The translations under genes and the position numbers were made by a program. The notes under the pieces were generated by a model, which saw only the letters and a program-made list of their open reading frames with translations, was not told where the DNA came from and searched no databases. Below are positions 53,619 through 62,485 of a stretch of DNA of 64,000 nt, one piece after another. Origin of the DNA: Kerstersia similis (GTDB lineage Bacteria; Pseudomonadota; Gammaproteobacteria; Burkholderiales; Burkholderiaceae_B); assembly GCF_965139615.1 (NCBI RefSeq), contig NZ_CBCSIQ010000014.1, positions 1 to 64,000 on the forward strand. The letters are read 5' to 3'. Each line of letters begins with the position of its first letter. Within the stretch, counting starts at the first letter, position 1.

Positions 53619-56072
53619 ATGACAACAGCTAAAGCTGATCCGGATACCGGCCCTAAACAGCGGCGCTGGCCGCTGGTCCTGTTCGGTGCCGTCCTGGCCG
53701 TCATCGGCCTGGTGCTGGCGGCGGGGGGTATCCGGCTCGCCGCCTTGGGCGGTTCCTGGTATTACATCTTGGCAGGCGTGGGCCTGTTGCTGGCCGGTGG
53801 TTTGCTAGCAGCGCGCCGGGTCGTGGGAGCCTGGTTGTTCGGACTGGTTGCCGTGGCCACGGTGGTGTGGGCACTGGCCGAAGTCGGTTTGAATTTCTGG
53901 ATGCTGGTGCCGCGCCTGGCGCCGTTCCTGGTGCTGGCGTTTGTGCTGGCCTTGTTGCTGCCGCAATTGCCTGGGGTGCGTTCGCGCCGAGGGCCGCACA
54001 TCCTGGCGGGTGTCTTGGGCCTGGGCCTGGTCGCCGGCGGCGTGGCGGTCTTCCAGCCGCATGGCGTGATCCAGGCGGCTGCGGCGCCCAAGGTGCTGCG
54101 CAATTCCGCCACGGCGCAGGCCGGTGGTGATTGGCAGCATTATGGCCGGACCCCGGCGGGAACGCGTTTTGCGCCTTTCGACCAGATCAATCCGGAGAAT
54201 GTTGATCAGTTGGAAGTGGCCTGGACCTACCGGACGGGCGAAATCGCCGAGGGCGCTTCGGAATTCCAGAATACGCCGCTGCAGGTAGATGATACGGTGT
54301 ACGTCTGCACGCCGCTCAACAAGGTCATCGCCCTGGATGCGGAAACCGGTCAGGAGCGCTGGAAGTTCGATCCCAAGGTGGAAGACCGCAAAACCTGGAA
54401 TCGTTGCCGGGGCCTGGGTTACTACGAGCCTGCCAAGGTTGAGCAGCCTTATGCCTTCGCCGAGGATATCGCCTGGAAAGCGGCACACCCCGCTGTGGCC
54501 GACGGCAGCCAGCCGGCTGACGGCAAGCGCAGCTGCGCCAGCCGCATCGTGATGACCACGATAGATGCCCGCCTGCTGCAGATGGACGCCGAGACCGGCG
54601 AATTGTGCGAAGACTTCGGCCAGAACGGTGCGGTGGATCTCACGGTTGGCATGGGCAAGGTCGATTATGACAATGTGCTCTGGTACTACCTGACCTCCGC
54701 GCCGACCATCGTGCGCAACATGATCATTATCGGCGGCTGGACGTTTGACGGCCGTTCCGTGGACGAGCCGTCCGGCGTGATCCGTGCTTTCAGCGCGGAC
54801 TCCGGCGAACTGCTGTGGGCCTGGGACATGGGGCAGCCCGAGATTACCAAGCTGCCTCCGGAGGGCGGCAGCTATTCGCGCTCCACGCCGAATGTCTGGT
54901 CCACGCCAGCCTTTGACGAAGCCTTGGGGCTGGTCTATCTGCCGACTGGCAACCAGCAACCGGATTTCTGGGGCGGCGACCGCCCGGAAACGTCCGAGAA
55001 GCACTCGTCCGCCGTGGTGGCCCTGGATATCCTGACTGGCCGCGAGCGCTGGACATACCAGACGGTGCATCACGATATCTGGGACTATGACGTTGCGGCG
55101 CAGCCGGCCTTGTATGACATTCCGGATGGCAAGGGGGGCGTCACGCCGGCCTTGGTGCAGCTGACCAAGCGCGGCCAGATTTTCCTGCTGGATCGCCGGG
55201 ATGGCACGCCGCTGGCAGAAGTGGAAGAGCGTCCGGTGCCGCAGACCGTCGCGGCGGGTGACTGGGTGGCTGCAACCCAGCCCTATTCTGTCGGTATGCC
55301 GGCCCTAGGGACCGAGCCGCTGACCGAAGCCGATATGTGGGGCGCAACCTTCTTCGACCAGTTGGCATGCCGTATTGCCTTCCGCGAGCTGAACTACGAA
55401 GGAGAGTTCACTGCACCTTCGACCAAGCCGACCTTGCTGTATCCCGGTTACTACGGCGGCTTCAACTGGGGCAGCGCAGCGATCGACGAAGACCGTGGCT
55501 ATCTGTTCCTCAATGACATCCGCATCCCCCAGGTGGTGACGCTGATTCCGCATGCGGAGATTGATGAGAGCAAACTGGTGGCCGGCCATGGCGTGGGCAG
55601 CACCTATCCCATGCACGGCACGCCGTTCGTCATCGACCATGCCGCCTTCAACTCGCCGCTGGGCATTCCTTGCAACGCGCCGCCTTGGGGCGTATTTGCC
55701 GCCGTGGATCTGAATACCCGTCAACTGGTCTGGCAGACGCCGGCCGGTACGGTCGAGGATGTGGTGGTCAATGGCGTCAAGGCCGGTCTGCCCGTGCCCC
55801 TGGGCATGCCGACCCTGGGGGGCGGCGTCAGCACGGCTTCCGGGCTCGTGTTCTATGCCGGCACCCAGGATTACTACCTGCGTGCGCTGGATATCGCAAC
55901 CGGCGAGGAACTGTGGAAGGGCCGCATGCCGGTAGGTGGGCAGGCCACGCCGCTCAGCTACGTTGCGCCCCAAAGCGGCCGCCAGTTCGTGGTCGTGGCA
56001 GCAGGCGGCGCGCGGCAATCGCCTGATCGCGGCGATTACGTGATAGCTTATGCGCTTCCCAAGAAGCCATAA
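53619..56072 (+). CDS. gcd: Membrane-bound PQQ-dependent dehydrogenase, glucose/quinate/shikimate family
   Basis: An 817-residue quinoprotein. Residues ~1-145 hold five hydrophobic segments, the membrane anchor with the ubiquinone site; the rest is an eight-bladed PQQ propeller in the periplasm (W-type repeats: GDWQHYGRTPAGTRFAP, GQERWKFD, GELLWAWDMG, TVHHDIWDYDVAAQP with the active-site Asp region, MWGATFFDQLACRIAF). Length and order match E. coli Gcd. Glucose is the most likely substrate, quinate or shikimate possible. The ATG at 53619 is preferred because GGTGATC, complementary to the 16S 3' end, lies before it; ATG 53604 is an alternative. No pqq biosynthesis gene is near. Confidence 0.87.
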   Translation: MTTAKADPDTGPKQRRWPLVLFGAVLAVIGLVLAAGGIRLAALGGSWYYILAGVGLLLAGGLLAARRVVGAWLFGLVAVATVVWALAEVGLNFWMLVPRLAPFLVLAFVLALLLPQLPGVRSRRGPHILAGVLGLGLVAGGVAVFQPHGVIQAAAAPKVLRNSATAQAGGDWQHYGRTPAGTRFAPFDQINPENVDQLEVAWTYRTGEIAEGASEFQNTPLQVDDTVYVCTPLNKVIALDAETGQERWKFDPKVEDRKTWNRCRGLGYYEPAKVEQPYAFAEDIAWKAAHPAVADGSQPADGKRSCASRIVMTTIDARLLQMDAETGELCEDFGQNGAVDLTVGMGKVDYDNVLWYYLTSAPTIVRNMIIIGGWTFDGRSVDEPSGVIRAFSADSGELLWAWDMGQPEITKLPPEGGSYSRSTPNVWSTPAFDEALGLVYLPTGNQQPDFWGGDRPETSEKHSSAVVALDILTGRERWTYQTVHHDIWDYDVAAQPALYDIPDGKGGVTPALVQLTKRGQIFLLDRRDGTPLAEVEERPVPQTVAAGDWVAATQPYSVGMPALGTEPLTEADMWGATFFDQLACRIAFRELNYEGEFTAPSTKPTLLYPGYYGGFNWGSAAIDEDRGYLFLNDIRIPQVVTLIPHAEIDESKLVAGHGVGSTYPMHGTPFVIDHAAFNSPLGIPCNAPPWGVFAAVDLNTRQLVWQTPAGTVEDVVVNGVKAGLPVPLGMPTLGGGVSTASGLVFYAGTQDYYLRALDIATGEELWKGRMPVGGQATPLSYVAPQSGRQFVVVAAGGARQSPDRGDYVIAYALPKKP

Positions 56073-56089
56073 GCGAATCTGACCCAGCC

Positions 56090-56749
56090 ATGCCGAAATC
56101 CTCTGTCGCCGCCTCCTCCCAATATAAGAAAGTGCCGGCGACAGAGCGAGGCAGGCAACGGCAGCAGCAATTGCTGCAGGCTGCCTGCGAACATTTTCTC
56201 AAGCATGGCTATGCAGCCGCCAGCCTGGATGCCATCGTGCAGCAGGCTGGCGGTTCCAAGGCTTCGGTCTATCATCATTTCGGCGGCAAGCAGGCCTTGT
56301 TTTCCGCGGTGATCGAACAGCTCTGTACGGAATTCCTGGCCCAACTGCGCGCCATTGATGTGTCGGGCGTGAGCCTCGAAGATGGCTTGCGGACGATCCT
56401 GCAGGAGTTGGTCAATGTGGTGGCCAATGCGCGCCACGTGGCTTTCTACCGGTTGGTGATTGCCGGATCCACGCGTTTCCCCGAAGCCGGGCGTACCTGG
56501 TATGAGCACGGGCCGATGGTCTGGTTCGACGTGTTCATGCGCCTGTTCGATATTCACGAAAGCCGTGGACAGATCCGCGCCGGCGCCCCCAAGGCGGTGG
56601 TGGCAGGCATATTGTTTGATGCAGTACTCAGTTTCCTGACGACGCAGTTCGTGATTCTCGGCAAGCCAATCGACAAGCGTCTGGCCGAGCCGGTGATCGA
56701 AGAGCTGATCGCCATGGCGCGGATCAGGCTGGCGCCTTCCTGTAGTTAG
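56090..56749 (+). CDS. TetR-family regulator, AefR-like
   Basis: A 219-residue TetR protein. The helix-turn-helix is LDAIVQQAGGSKASVYHHFGGKQALFSAVIEQLC at about residues 44-77, of the type seen in AefR-like regulators. The N-terminus is Lys/Ser-rich. It begins 17 bases after the PQQ dehydrogenase gene, so it is co-transcribed and may autoregulate through the palindrome at 53325. The inducer is unknown. Confidence 0.82.
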   Translation: MPKSSVAASSQYKKVPATERGRQRQQQLLQAACEHFLKHGYAAASLDAIVQQAGGSKASVYHHFGGKQALFSAVIEQLCTEFLAQLRAIDVSGVSLEDGLRTILQELVNVVANARHVAFYRLVIAGSTRFPEAGRTWYEHGPMVWFDVFMRLFDIHESRGQIRAGAPKAVVAGILFDAVLSFLTTQFVILGKPIDKRLAEPVIEELIAMARIRLAPSCS

Positions 56750-56798
56750 TCCGTCCCGCATGCCAGCTGTGCCTGGCGCGCGGGACGGGGGCCAGGCG

Positions 56799-57581
56799 TC
56801 AAGCCATGGCAAAGAGGAATTGGTGCAGTTCCGGCGTCTGCGGGGTGTTGAAGAGCTGCTCCGGTGCGCCAGCCTCGTGAACCCGCCCCTGATGCATGAA
56901 GATGATGCGGTCGCTGACCTTGCGGGCGAAGTTCATTTCATGCGTCACCATGATGATGGTCATGCCCTGCTCGGCCAGGTTTTCAATGACGCGCAGCACT
57001 TCTCCCACCAGCTCCGGGTCCAGCGCCGATGTGATTTCGTCACAGAGCAGCACCTCCGGCTCCATTGCCAGCGCGCGAGCGATGGCCACGCGCTGCTGCT
57101 GGCCACCCGAGAGCTGTTCGGGCATGTGGTCGAATTTCTCGGCCAGGCCGACGCGTTCCAGCAGGATTTCGGCGCGCCTGCGCGCTTCCTGGCGTGTCAT
57201 GTTCATCACCAGGGTGGGGGCCAGCATGATGTTCCGGCCTATGCTCAGATGCGGGAACAGGTTGAAGTTCTGGAAAATCATGCCCACATTCTTGCGCATG
57301 TCACGCATGGCTGCGGCGTCGTGTGGCCGCAAGGCCTGGCCGTGTACGGTCAGGCTGCCGGACTGGAAGGTCTCCAGGCCGTTAATACAGCGCAGCAGCG
57401 TGCTTTTTCCCGAACCGCTCTTGCCAATGATGGTGACCACTTCGCGGCGGTGTATGTCCAGATCTATGCCTTTCAGCACCTCATTGTCACCATAACGCTT
57501 GCGCAGGTCTTTAATGGCGATCAGGGGGATGGAGGAACCGATGGCAGCCGGGGCGGGACGGGGCGTGGCGGTGGAAAGCAT
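56799..57581 (-). CDS. Polar amino-acid ABC transporter ATPase
   Basis: A 260-residue ATPase of the GlnQ/HisP group: Walker A GKSGSGKST, signature LSGGQQQRVAIARAL, Walker B VLLCDEITSALDP, VTHEMNFARKVSDRI. I chose the ATG at 57581, 6 bases after CAGGAG; a second ATG sits directly against the ribosome-binding site. Last gene of the minus-strand transporter unit. Confidence 0.88.
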   Translation of the reverse strand: MLSTATPRPAPAAIGSSIPLIAIKDLRKRYGDNEVLKGIDLDIHRREVVTIIGKSGSGKSTLLRCINGLETFQSGSLTVHGQALRPHDAAAMRDMRKNVGMIFQNFNLFPHLSIGRNIMLAPTLVMNMTRQEARRRAEILLERVGLAEKFDHMPEQLSGGQQQRVAIARALAMEPEVLLCDEITSALDPELVGEVLRVIENLAEQGMTIIMVTHEMNFARKVSDRIIFMHQGRVHEAGAPEQLFNTPQTPELHQFLFAMA

Positions 57582-57604
57582 GAGCATCTCCTGTGGTCTG
57601 GGCT

Positions 57605-58264
57605 TCAGCGGTGGGTGGCAGGGCGGCGCATACTGTTTTCCAGGTGGCGCGACCAAAGCGAAATCGGGTAGCACAAGGCAAAGTAGAGCAGGGCGACGCA
57701 GCCGTAGATCAGAAAGGGTTGATGGGTGACATTGGCCATCATCTGCCCGGCCTTGGTGATTTCAACGAACCCGATGACAGAGGCCAGGGCGGTGCCTTTG
57801 ATGACCTGTACCAGAAAGCCGGCAGTGGGTGCCATGGCGGTGCGGGCGGCTTGCGGCAGGATGATGTGGCGGAGCTGTTCCCCACGGTTCAGGGCCAGGC
57901 TGCTGGAGGCCTCCCATTGGCCGCGCGGAATGGATTCCACGCAACCGCGCCAGATTTCACACAGGAACGCGCTGCTGTAGAGCGTCAGGCAAATGCCTGC
58001 CGCCAGCAGGGCGGGCATCTCCAGCCCCAGCATCGGCAGTCCGAAATAGACCAGGAACAGCTGCATCAGTAGCGGGGTGCCCTGGAAAATCTGCACATAG
58101 AACTGGATGCAGCGCCGTGCCCAGGGACGTTCGCTGATCCGCAGGATAAGCAGCAGCAGGCCGAGCGTACCGCCGCCGACAAAGGCAAGCAGCGACAGCA
58201 GCACCGTCCAGCGCAATGCCAGCAGGAGTTGCCAGGCAATGGCGGAGAAAGGGAAGTCAATCAT
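57605..58264 (-). CDS. Polar amino-acid ABC permease
   Basis: A 219-residue HisM/GlnP-type permease with five or so membrane segments. The EAA loop reads EASSSLALNRGEQLRHIILPQAARTAMAPT. It pairs with the next permease to form a heterodimer. Confidence 0.86.
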   Translation of the reverse strand: MIDFPFSAIAWQLLLALRWTVLLSLLAFVGGGTLGLLLLILRISERPWARRCIQFYVQIFQGTPLLMQLFLVYFGLPMLGLEMPALLAAGICLTLYSSAFLCEIWRGCVESIPRGQWEASSSLALNRGEQLRHIILPQAARTAMAPTAGFLVQVIKGTALASVIGFVEITKAGQMMANVTHQPFLIYGCVALLYFALCYPISLWSRHLENSMRRPATHR

Positions 58265-58292
58265 TATGGCGGCACCTGTGAAGTTCTGTTTG

Positions 58293-58949
58293 TCAACGGC
58301 CGAAGATCCAGCGCGGCCCCAGCCAGTTCAGGAAGCGGCGCATCAGCACGGCAAGCAGCAGGTAGATCGCGGCGATCAGGATATAGGCTTCAAAGTTGCG
58401 GAATGTCCGGCTGGAGATCAGGTTGGCGCTGTAGGTCAGTTCTTCCATGGAAATCTGGCTGCAGACAGCGGAGCCGAGCATGACCAGGATGATCTGCCCG
58501 ATCAGGGCGGGCCATACCCGTTTGAGTGCCGGCGGCAGCACGACATGCATGAATACCTGCCAGCGGTTCAGCGCCAGGCTTTCTGCGGCCTCTATGTGCC
58601 CTCTGGGGGTGGCCTGAATGCCGGCACGCACGATTTCCGTACAGTAGGCGCCAAGATTCAGGCTCATGGCCAGGACACATGCCGTTGTCGTATCGAGTTT
58701 CAGGCCCAGCGCCGGCAGGCCGAAAAAGATGAAGAAGAGCTGGATGATGAAAGGGGTATTGCGCATCAACTCCAGATAAGCGCCGACACAGAACCGTATC
58801 GGTGCGTTGCCATGGATGCGCAGCCAGCCGCAGGCGATGCCGGTCGCCACGCCCAGCGGCGTGGCAATGGCGGTCAGCATCAGGGTGAGAAGCAGGCCCT
58901 TCAGCAGTAGCGGCCATTGGGCGAGGACGGGCACGAAATCTGAAAGCAT
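58293..58949 (-). CDS. Polar amino-acid ABC permease
   Basis: A 218-residue permease of the same family, with EAAESLALNRWQVFMHVVLPPALKRVWPALIGQ as its EAA loop and NTPFIIQLFFIFFGLPALG. It follows the binding protein gene after a stem-loop. Confidence 0.86.
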   Translation of the reverse strand: MLSDFVPVLAQWPLLLKGLLLTLMLTAIATPLGVATGIACGWLRIHGNAPIRFCVGAYLELMRNTPFIIQLFFIFFGLPALGLKLDTTTACVLAMSLNLGAYCTEIVRAGIQATPRGHIEAAESLALNRWQVFMHVVLPPALKRVWPALIGQIILVMLGSAVCSQISMEELTYSANLISSRTFRNFEAYILIAAIYLLLAVLMRRFLNWLGPRWIFGR

Positions 58950-58969
58950 GGTGCGGGTTTCCTTGCAGT

Positions 58970-58994
58970 GGGCTGCCTGCGTTGCAGGCAGCCC
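58970..58994 (-). promoter_or_regulatory. Intercistronic stem-loop after the amino-acid binding-protein gene
   Basis: GGGCTGCCTGC at 58970-58980 pairs perfectly with GCAGGCAGCCC at 58984-58994 around a 3-base loop. It lies between the binding-protein stop and the permease start, as in the two LIV operons. Confidence 0.65.
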
Positions 58995-59045
58995 GGGACC
59001 GGTGGCATGACTGGCGCTGTGGCAAAGCGGCCATGCAGGAGGGAA

Positions 59046-59855
59046 TCAGAGCGGGAGTTCGCCGGTACTGCGGCCCAGCCATTTTTGCGACAGGGCTTCC
59101 AGCGTGCCGTCTTCCTTGGCCGCCAGCAGAATGGCATTGAGCTGTTCGCGCAAGGCATCTTCACCCTTGCGGACGGCGATGAAACATGGCGAATCTTTCA
59201 GCAGCAGCTTGTATTCGGCATTGAGCTGCGGATTCTTCTTCAGCACCACATCGGCCATGGAGGCGCCAGTGACCAGCAATTGGTTCTGGCCCGAAACGAA
59301 CGCTTGCACCGTCGAGGCATCATCCTCGAAACGCTGGATCTTCAGGCTCTTGGGCGCGAGCTGGGTAATCAGATCGTCCTGAATGGTGCCGCGGGTGACG
59401 GCTGCGCTTTTGTCGGCGAGATCCTCGATCGTCTCGATCTTCAGGTTGGCCGGGCCATAGACCGCCTGGAAGAAGGGCGCATAGGAGGAACCGAAATCTA
59501 TCACCTGGGCGCGCTCGGGATTTTTGCCCAGCGAGGAAATGATGACGTCGATTTTCCGTGTTTGCAGGTAGGGGATCCGGTTCGGGTTGGTCACGGTCAC
59601 CAGATCGGCTTGGACCCCCATTTTGTCGGCGATATACCGGGCCAGGTCGATTTCCAGGCCTTGAGGCTGGAAATCCGGGCCGATGAAGCCATAGGGAGGA
59701 AAGTCCCCGGCGATGCCGACGGCCAGGCTTTTCTTATCGAGCACGCGGCTCAAGGAGTCGTCGGCATGGGCATTGCCCAAGGGCATGAGCATGGCGCAGC
59801 TGGCGGCCAAGGTGGCGAGAAAGGCGGCGGTCCGGGATTTGAGGCGGGCTGTCAT
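59046..59855 (-). CDS. Polar amino-acid ABC substrate-binding protein
   Basis: A 269-residue family 3 binding protein. The signal peptide ends near NAHA-DDSLSRV. KSLAVGIAGDFPPYGFIGPDFQPQGLEIDLARYIADKMG and TNPNRIPYLQTRKIDVIISSLGKNPER are family marks. I chose the ATG at 59855 after AAGGAAA. First gene of the unit; it diverges from the RpiR gene. Its ligand (an amino acid or opine) is not clear. Confidence 0.87.
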   Translation of the reverse strand: MTARLKSRTAAFLATLAASCAMLMPLGNAHADDSLSRVLDKKSLAVGIAGDFPPYGFIGPDFQPQGLEIDLARYIADKMGVQADLVTVTNPNRIPYLQTRKIDVIISSLGKNPERAQVIDFGSSYAPFFQAVYGPANLKIETIEDLADKSAAVTRGTIQDDLITQLAPKSLKIQRFEDDASTVQAFVSGQNQLLVTGASMADVVLKKNPQLNAEYKLLLKDSPCFIAVRKGEDALREQLNAILLAAKEDGTLEALSQKWLGRSTGELPL

Positions 59856-60169
59856 GGCAGATTTCCTTGCGGTTAGCGGTGTGGAGGAAGCGCTGATGAC
59901 AGTACCAAAGCAAATATCGTGCCAGTTTCTGAAAAAAGTTGGCATCCATCGTGCTTATGAATGGAATGGAATTTCCATTTTCTCTATTGAGTGAAACGGT
60001 AATTCCAAGAGCAGCAGGCGCCGCCTTCCTGCCAGACAGGGAGAAAAAGCATGGGCGGGGTTGCCGGGTTGCGGTCCAAGGCGGTGCATTGCGCACCGCC
60101 TTGATAGGGACGAAGCACTGTCATGGTGCGCTTTCGGATGATGAACACGTTTCAGGAATGGAGAGAAGC
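59856..60169. other. Divergent promoter region between the ABC operon and rpiR
   Basis: No coding frame with support. It contains the 15-base palindrome at 59965 and AT-rich sequence on both sides (59905-59990) suitable for promoters. The half nearest rpiR is plain GC-rich leader. Confidence 0.5.
59965..59979. promoter_or_regulatory. Palindrome AATGGAA-T-TTCCATT, probable RpiR operator
   Basis: A perfect 7-1-7 inverted repeat about 110 bases before the binding-protein gene and 190 before rpiR. Repeats of GGAAT also flank it. RpiR proteins bind such palindromes; the divergent layout supports control of the transporter. Confidence 0.55.
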
Positions 60170-61105
60170 ATGGGGCAGATAACGGATCACACAGGGCTGG
60201 GCACAGGTGGGCAGCCAGGTCAGGATGGGGGAGCTGGCGGGGCGCCCGGATCCTTGCGCAGACGTATCCTGGATCAATGGCGCAGCCTGTCGGTGTCCGA
60301 GCGCAGGTTGGCGGGGGTATTGATGCAACCCGGTTTTTCCATGGCGGGTTTCCAGGCGGCGGAACTGGCGGCAATGGCCCAAGTGTCACGCGCTTGCGCA
60401 GCGCGTTTTTTTCAGAAGCTTGGGTATGAGGGCTTCCAGCAGGCCCGGCGTCAGGCGCGTGACCAGGATGGCAATTCGCCGCTTGACCGTACTGCCGCCG
60501 CAGCGGCACGTGCACAGGAGGCGGGGCCGGACTCGTATCGCGAACGCGCCTGGGATCGCTATATCGAGGTGGAGCAGGAGCAGCTGGGTAGCTTCCGGCA
60601 TAGCCTGCTGCCTGGGCAGCTGGCTCAGGCGGTTGAGCAGCTCTTTTGCGCGCCCAGGGTGTTTGTGCTGGGTTTGCGCGCCAGTCATGTGCTGGCCTGC
60701 TATGCGCAGGCCTTGTGGCTGCAGCTGCGCCAGGATGTGTTTGTGCTGGGCGACGCCGCGGGCAGGCCCAGCGAGTTACTCAGCCAGTTGCGGGCGGGAG
60801 ACCTGCTGGTCGTGGTGGATTTCCGACGGCGTGCCAGTCAATTGCTGCCCTTGATGGAGGCGGCGGCCAAGCGCCGAGTCAGCCAGTTGCTGATCACCGA
60901 TACGGCCATGTCAGATCTGGTGCCCCGCGCGGCCATCACACTGTGCTGCCCGAACGCCAGGCTGCACGTGTTCGATTCACACCTGGCAGCGTTTGCCTTG
61001 ATCCATTTTCTGGCGGTGGAAATGGCAGCGGTCTATCCTGCCGAGGTGCGCGGGCGGTTGCTGGAGATTGAGGATCTGCACCGCCAGCTGGGCGACCTGG
61101 CCTGA
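60170..61105 (+). CDS. RpiR/MurR-family regulator
   Basis: A 311-residue regulator: an N-terminal HTH_6 domain (LSVSERRLAGVLMQPGFSMAGFQAAELAAMAQVSRACAARFFQKLGYEGFQQARR) and a C-terminal SIS sugar-isomerase-like domain (VFVLGLRASHVLACYAQALWLQL; GDLLVVVDFRRRASQLLPLMEAA). GGAGAGAAG precedes the ATG at 60170. It diverges from a polar amino-acid transporter, which suggests the ligand may be an amino sugar or related compound instead of an ordinary amino acid. Confidence 0.82.
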   Translation: MGQITDHTGLGTGGQPGQDGGAGGAPGSLRRRILDQWRSLSVSERRLAGVLMQPGFSMAGFQAAELAAMAQVSRACAARFFQKLGYEGFQQARRQARDQDGNSPLDRTAAAAARAQEAGPDSYRERAWDRYIEVEQEQLGSFRHSLLPGQLAQAVEQLFCAPRVFVLGLRASHVLACYAQALWLQLRQDVFVLGDAAGRPSELLSQLRAGDLLVVVDFRRRASQLLPLMEAAAKRRVSQLLITDTAMSDLVPRAAITLCCPNARLHVFDSHLAAFALIHFLAVEMAAVYPAEVRGRLLEIEDLHRQLGDLA

Positions 61106-61167
61106 ACCCGAGGCCTTGCTGGTCTTGCGGGCTTGGGGCCCCTTGTGGGGGCTTTTGGGGTCCCTGT

Positions 61168-61183
61168 GGGGCCTTGCGGCCCC
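61168..61183 (+). terminator. Hairpin after rpiR
   Basis: GGGGCC at 61168-61173 pairs with GGCCCC at 61178-61183 around TTGC, in a G/C-run-rich 110-base gap between convergent genes. Short stem, no T-run; weak call. Confidence 0.35.
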
Positions 61184-61219
61184 GGTCCTTCGGCCAGGTG
61201 CGTGCGGTGCGGCGCTGTG

Positions 61220-62485
61220 TCAGGGTTTCAGCCAGCATTCCGGCTGGGTGTTGGCGGCGCCGCCGCATTCACGGTACTTGAGGGCATACCAGGCTTTGCC
61301 GGCCGTACGGTAACGGCCGCTGTTGTTGGTGTCCGTGCGCCAGATTTCCTCTTCCATGAAATCGTTCCAGTCCTTGGCGGCAGCAGGCGGGTTCATGCGG
61401 CCCAGATCACCTGCCAGGCGACCGCCAGAAACCGGCGCGCTGTCGTCCAGCGCGACCATGCCCAGCGCTGCATCGCGCACGGCGGCCACATAGCTGTCGG
61501 TGCTGTCGCCGCTGCGGGCGCTGACGACACCGTTCTTGACTTCGATGCGGGCACGGGCCAGGTCGTTCAGCTTGTACGCCGAGAGATCCGGGCCGTTTTC
61601 ACGCAGCCAGCTGCCCCAGTAGAACTCCGCGAATTCAGGCATGTCGCTATTGTCATAGCCCATGCCGCGCGTCAGGTAAACCAGCGAGCGGTATTTGTCA
61701 TCGCTCAAGGTATCCAGGCCCAGGCGGTTTGGCAACTGTTCAGGGGTGATGGCCTTGCCATCCGGGTCTTCCAGCCAGACATAGCGTGCTTCCTGCATTT
61801 GCTGCCAGAAGCTGGCCTGGGTTTCCGCGCCGCTGTAGTTCGCCGCGACACGCACCCATACCGGCAATTCGTCGCCGCCGTCTGCCAGTTCCTTGAGGGT
61901 GGTAAAGGTATGGTGGCCGTCCGTCAGGTACAGCGTCCCGCCGGGGCCAACCACGACGGTTTTCAGTTGTGCCAGGATATCGGCGGCAGCGTCGGGCGTG
62001 GGCGCAGGCAGGGAGCAGGTATAGCTCGTGCTGTCTATCAGGCGGGTGCCGGTCTGTGTGAAGCTGGCGACACCGCCTTGTCCGTTGTCGGCACAGTAAT
62101 CGTCAATGCGCTTGCGCTCGGTGCGATAGATATAGCGTGAGTAGTTATCGTCGTCGCTGTCGCCCAGGTAGCCGGCTTCCGTGGGCTGGTAACGGTTCAG
62201 ATCCGGCTGTTTGCGACCCAGGTGGTAATAGATCTGGTCGTAGCCAACCGACGGCTGGGTCGGATGCAACTCCTTGATCTGAACCTTCAGGACGTCTCCG
62301 GCACGGGCATCCACATAGGGCGAACTGGGGGTGGGCGTCGGCGTCGGCGTGGGTTCCGGTGTCGGTTCAGTGTCGTTCTTGTCATGGCTGCTGCCGCACC
62401 CGGCCAGTATGGCCAGCACAAACGTGGCGGGCAGCAGGTGACGGGTCAGGACGGGAAGGCAGGAAGTCGGACGGGACGAAGACAT
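61220..62485 (-). CDS. ParB/sulfiredoxin-fold lipoprotein
   Basis: A 421-residue predicted lipoprotein. The signal peptide ends in a lipobox LAILAGC, followed by a PTPEPTPTPTPTP linker (about residues 38-53). A ParB/Srx-like domain follows: DVLKVQIKELHPTQPSVGYDQIYYHLGRK then LYLTDGHHTFTTLKEL (the DGHH motif). The remaining ~200 residues are conserved-looking but unassigned, with two Cys near the C-terminus (RECGGAANTQPECW). ParB domains normally act on chromosomes, so an exported copy does something else. I chose the ATG at 62485 after GGAAC. Confidence 0.75.
   Translation of the reverse strand: MSSSRPTSCLPVLTRHLLPATFVLAILAGCGSSHDKNDTEPTPEPTPTPTPTPSSPYVDARAGDVLKVQIKELHPTQPSVGYDQIYYHLGRKQPDLNRYQPTEAGYLGDSDDDNYSRYIYRTERKRIDDYCADNGQGGVASFTQTGTRLIDSTSYTCSLPAPTPDAAADILAQLKTVVVGPGGTLYLTDGHHTFTTLKELADGGDELPVWVRVAANYSGAETQASFWQQMQEARYVWLEDPDGKAITPEQLPNRLGLDTLSDDKYRSLVYLTRGMGYDNSDMPEFAEFYWGSWLRENGPDLSAYKLNDLARARIEVKNGVVSARSGDSTDSYVAAVRDAALGMVALDDSAPVSGGRLAGDLGRMNPPAAAKDWNDFMEEEIWRTDTNNSGRYRTAGKAWYALKYRECGGAANTQPECWLKP

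Noticed and set aside
53604..56072. Reading the PQQ protein as a methanol or alcohol dehydrogenase
   Set aside because: The N-terminal five-segment membrane anchor and the WGATFFDQLACRIAF segment belong to the Gcd/QuiA group; soluble alcohol dehydrogenases have a signal peptide and a cytochrome-type or disulfide-ring motif instead.
60939..61268. Long antisense frames over rpiR and other GC-rich genes
   Set aside because: They have no family resemblance, lack ribosome-binding sites and follow the codon bias of the opposite strand; they are shadows of the real genes.
62330..62375. Repeat array in the GGCGTCGGCGTCGG stretch as a CRISPR or satellite
   Set aside because: It simply encodes the PTPTPTP linker of the lipoprotein.
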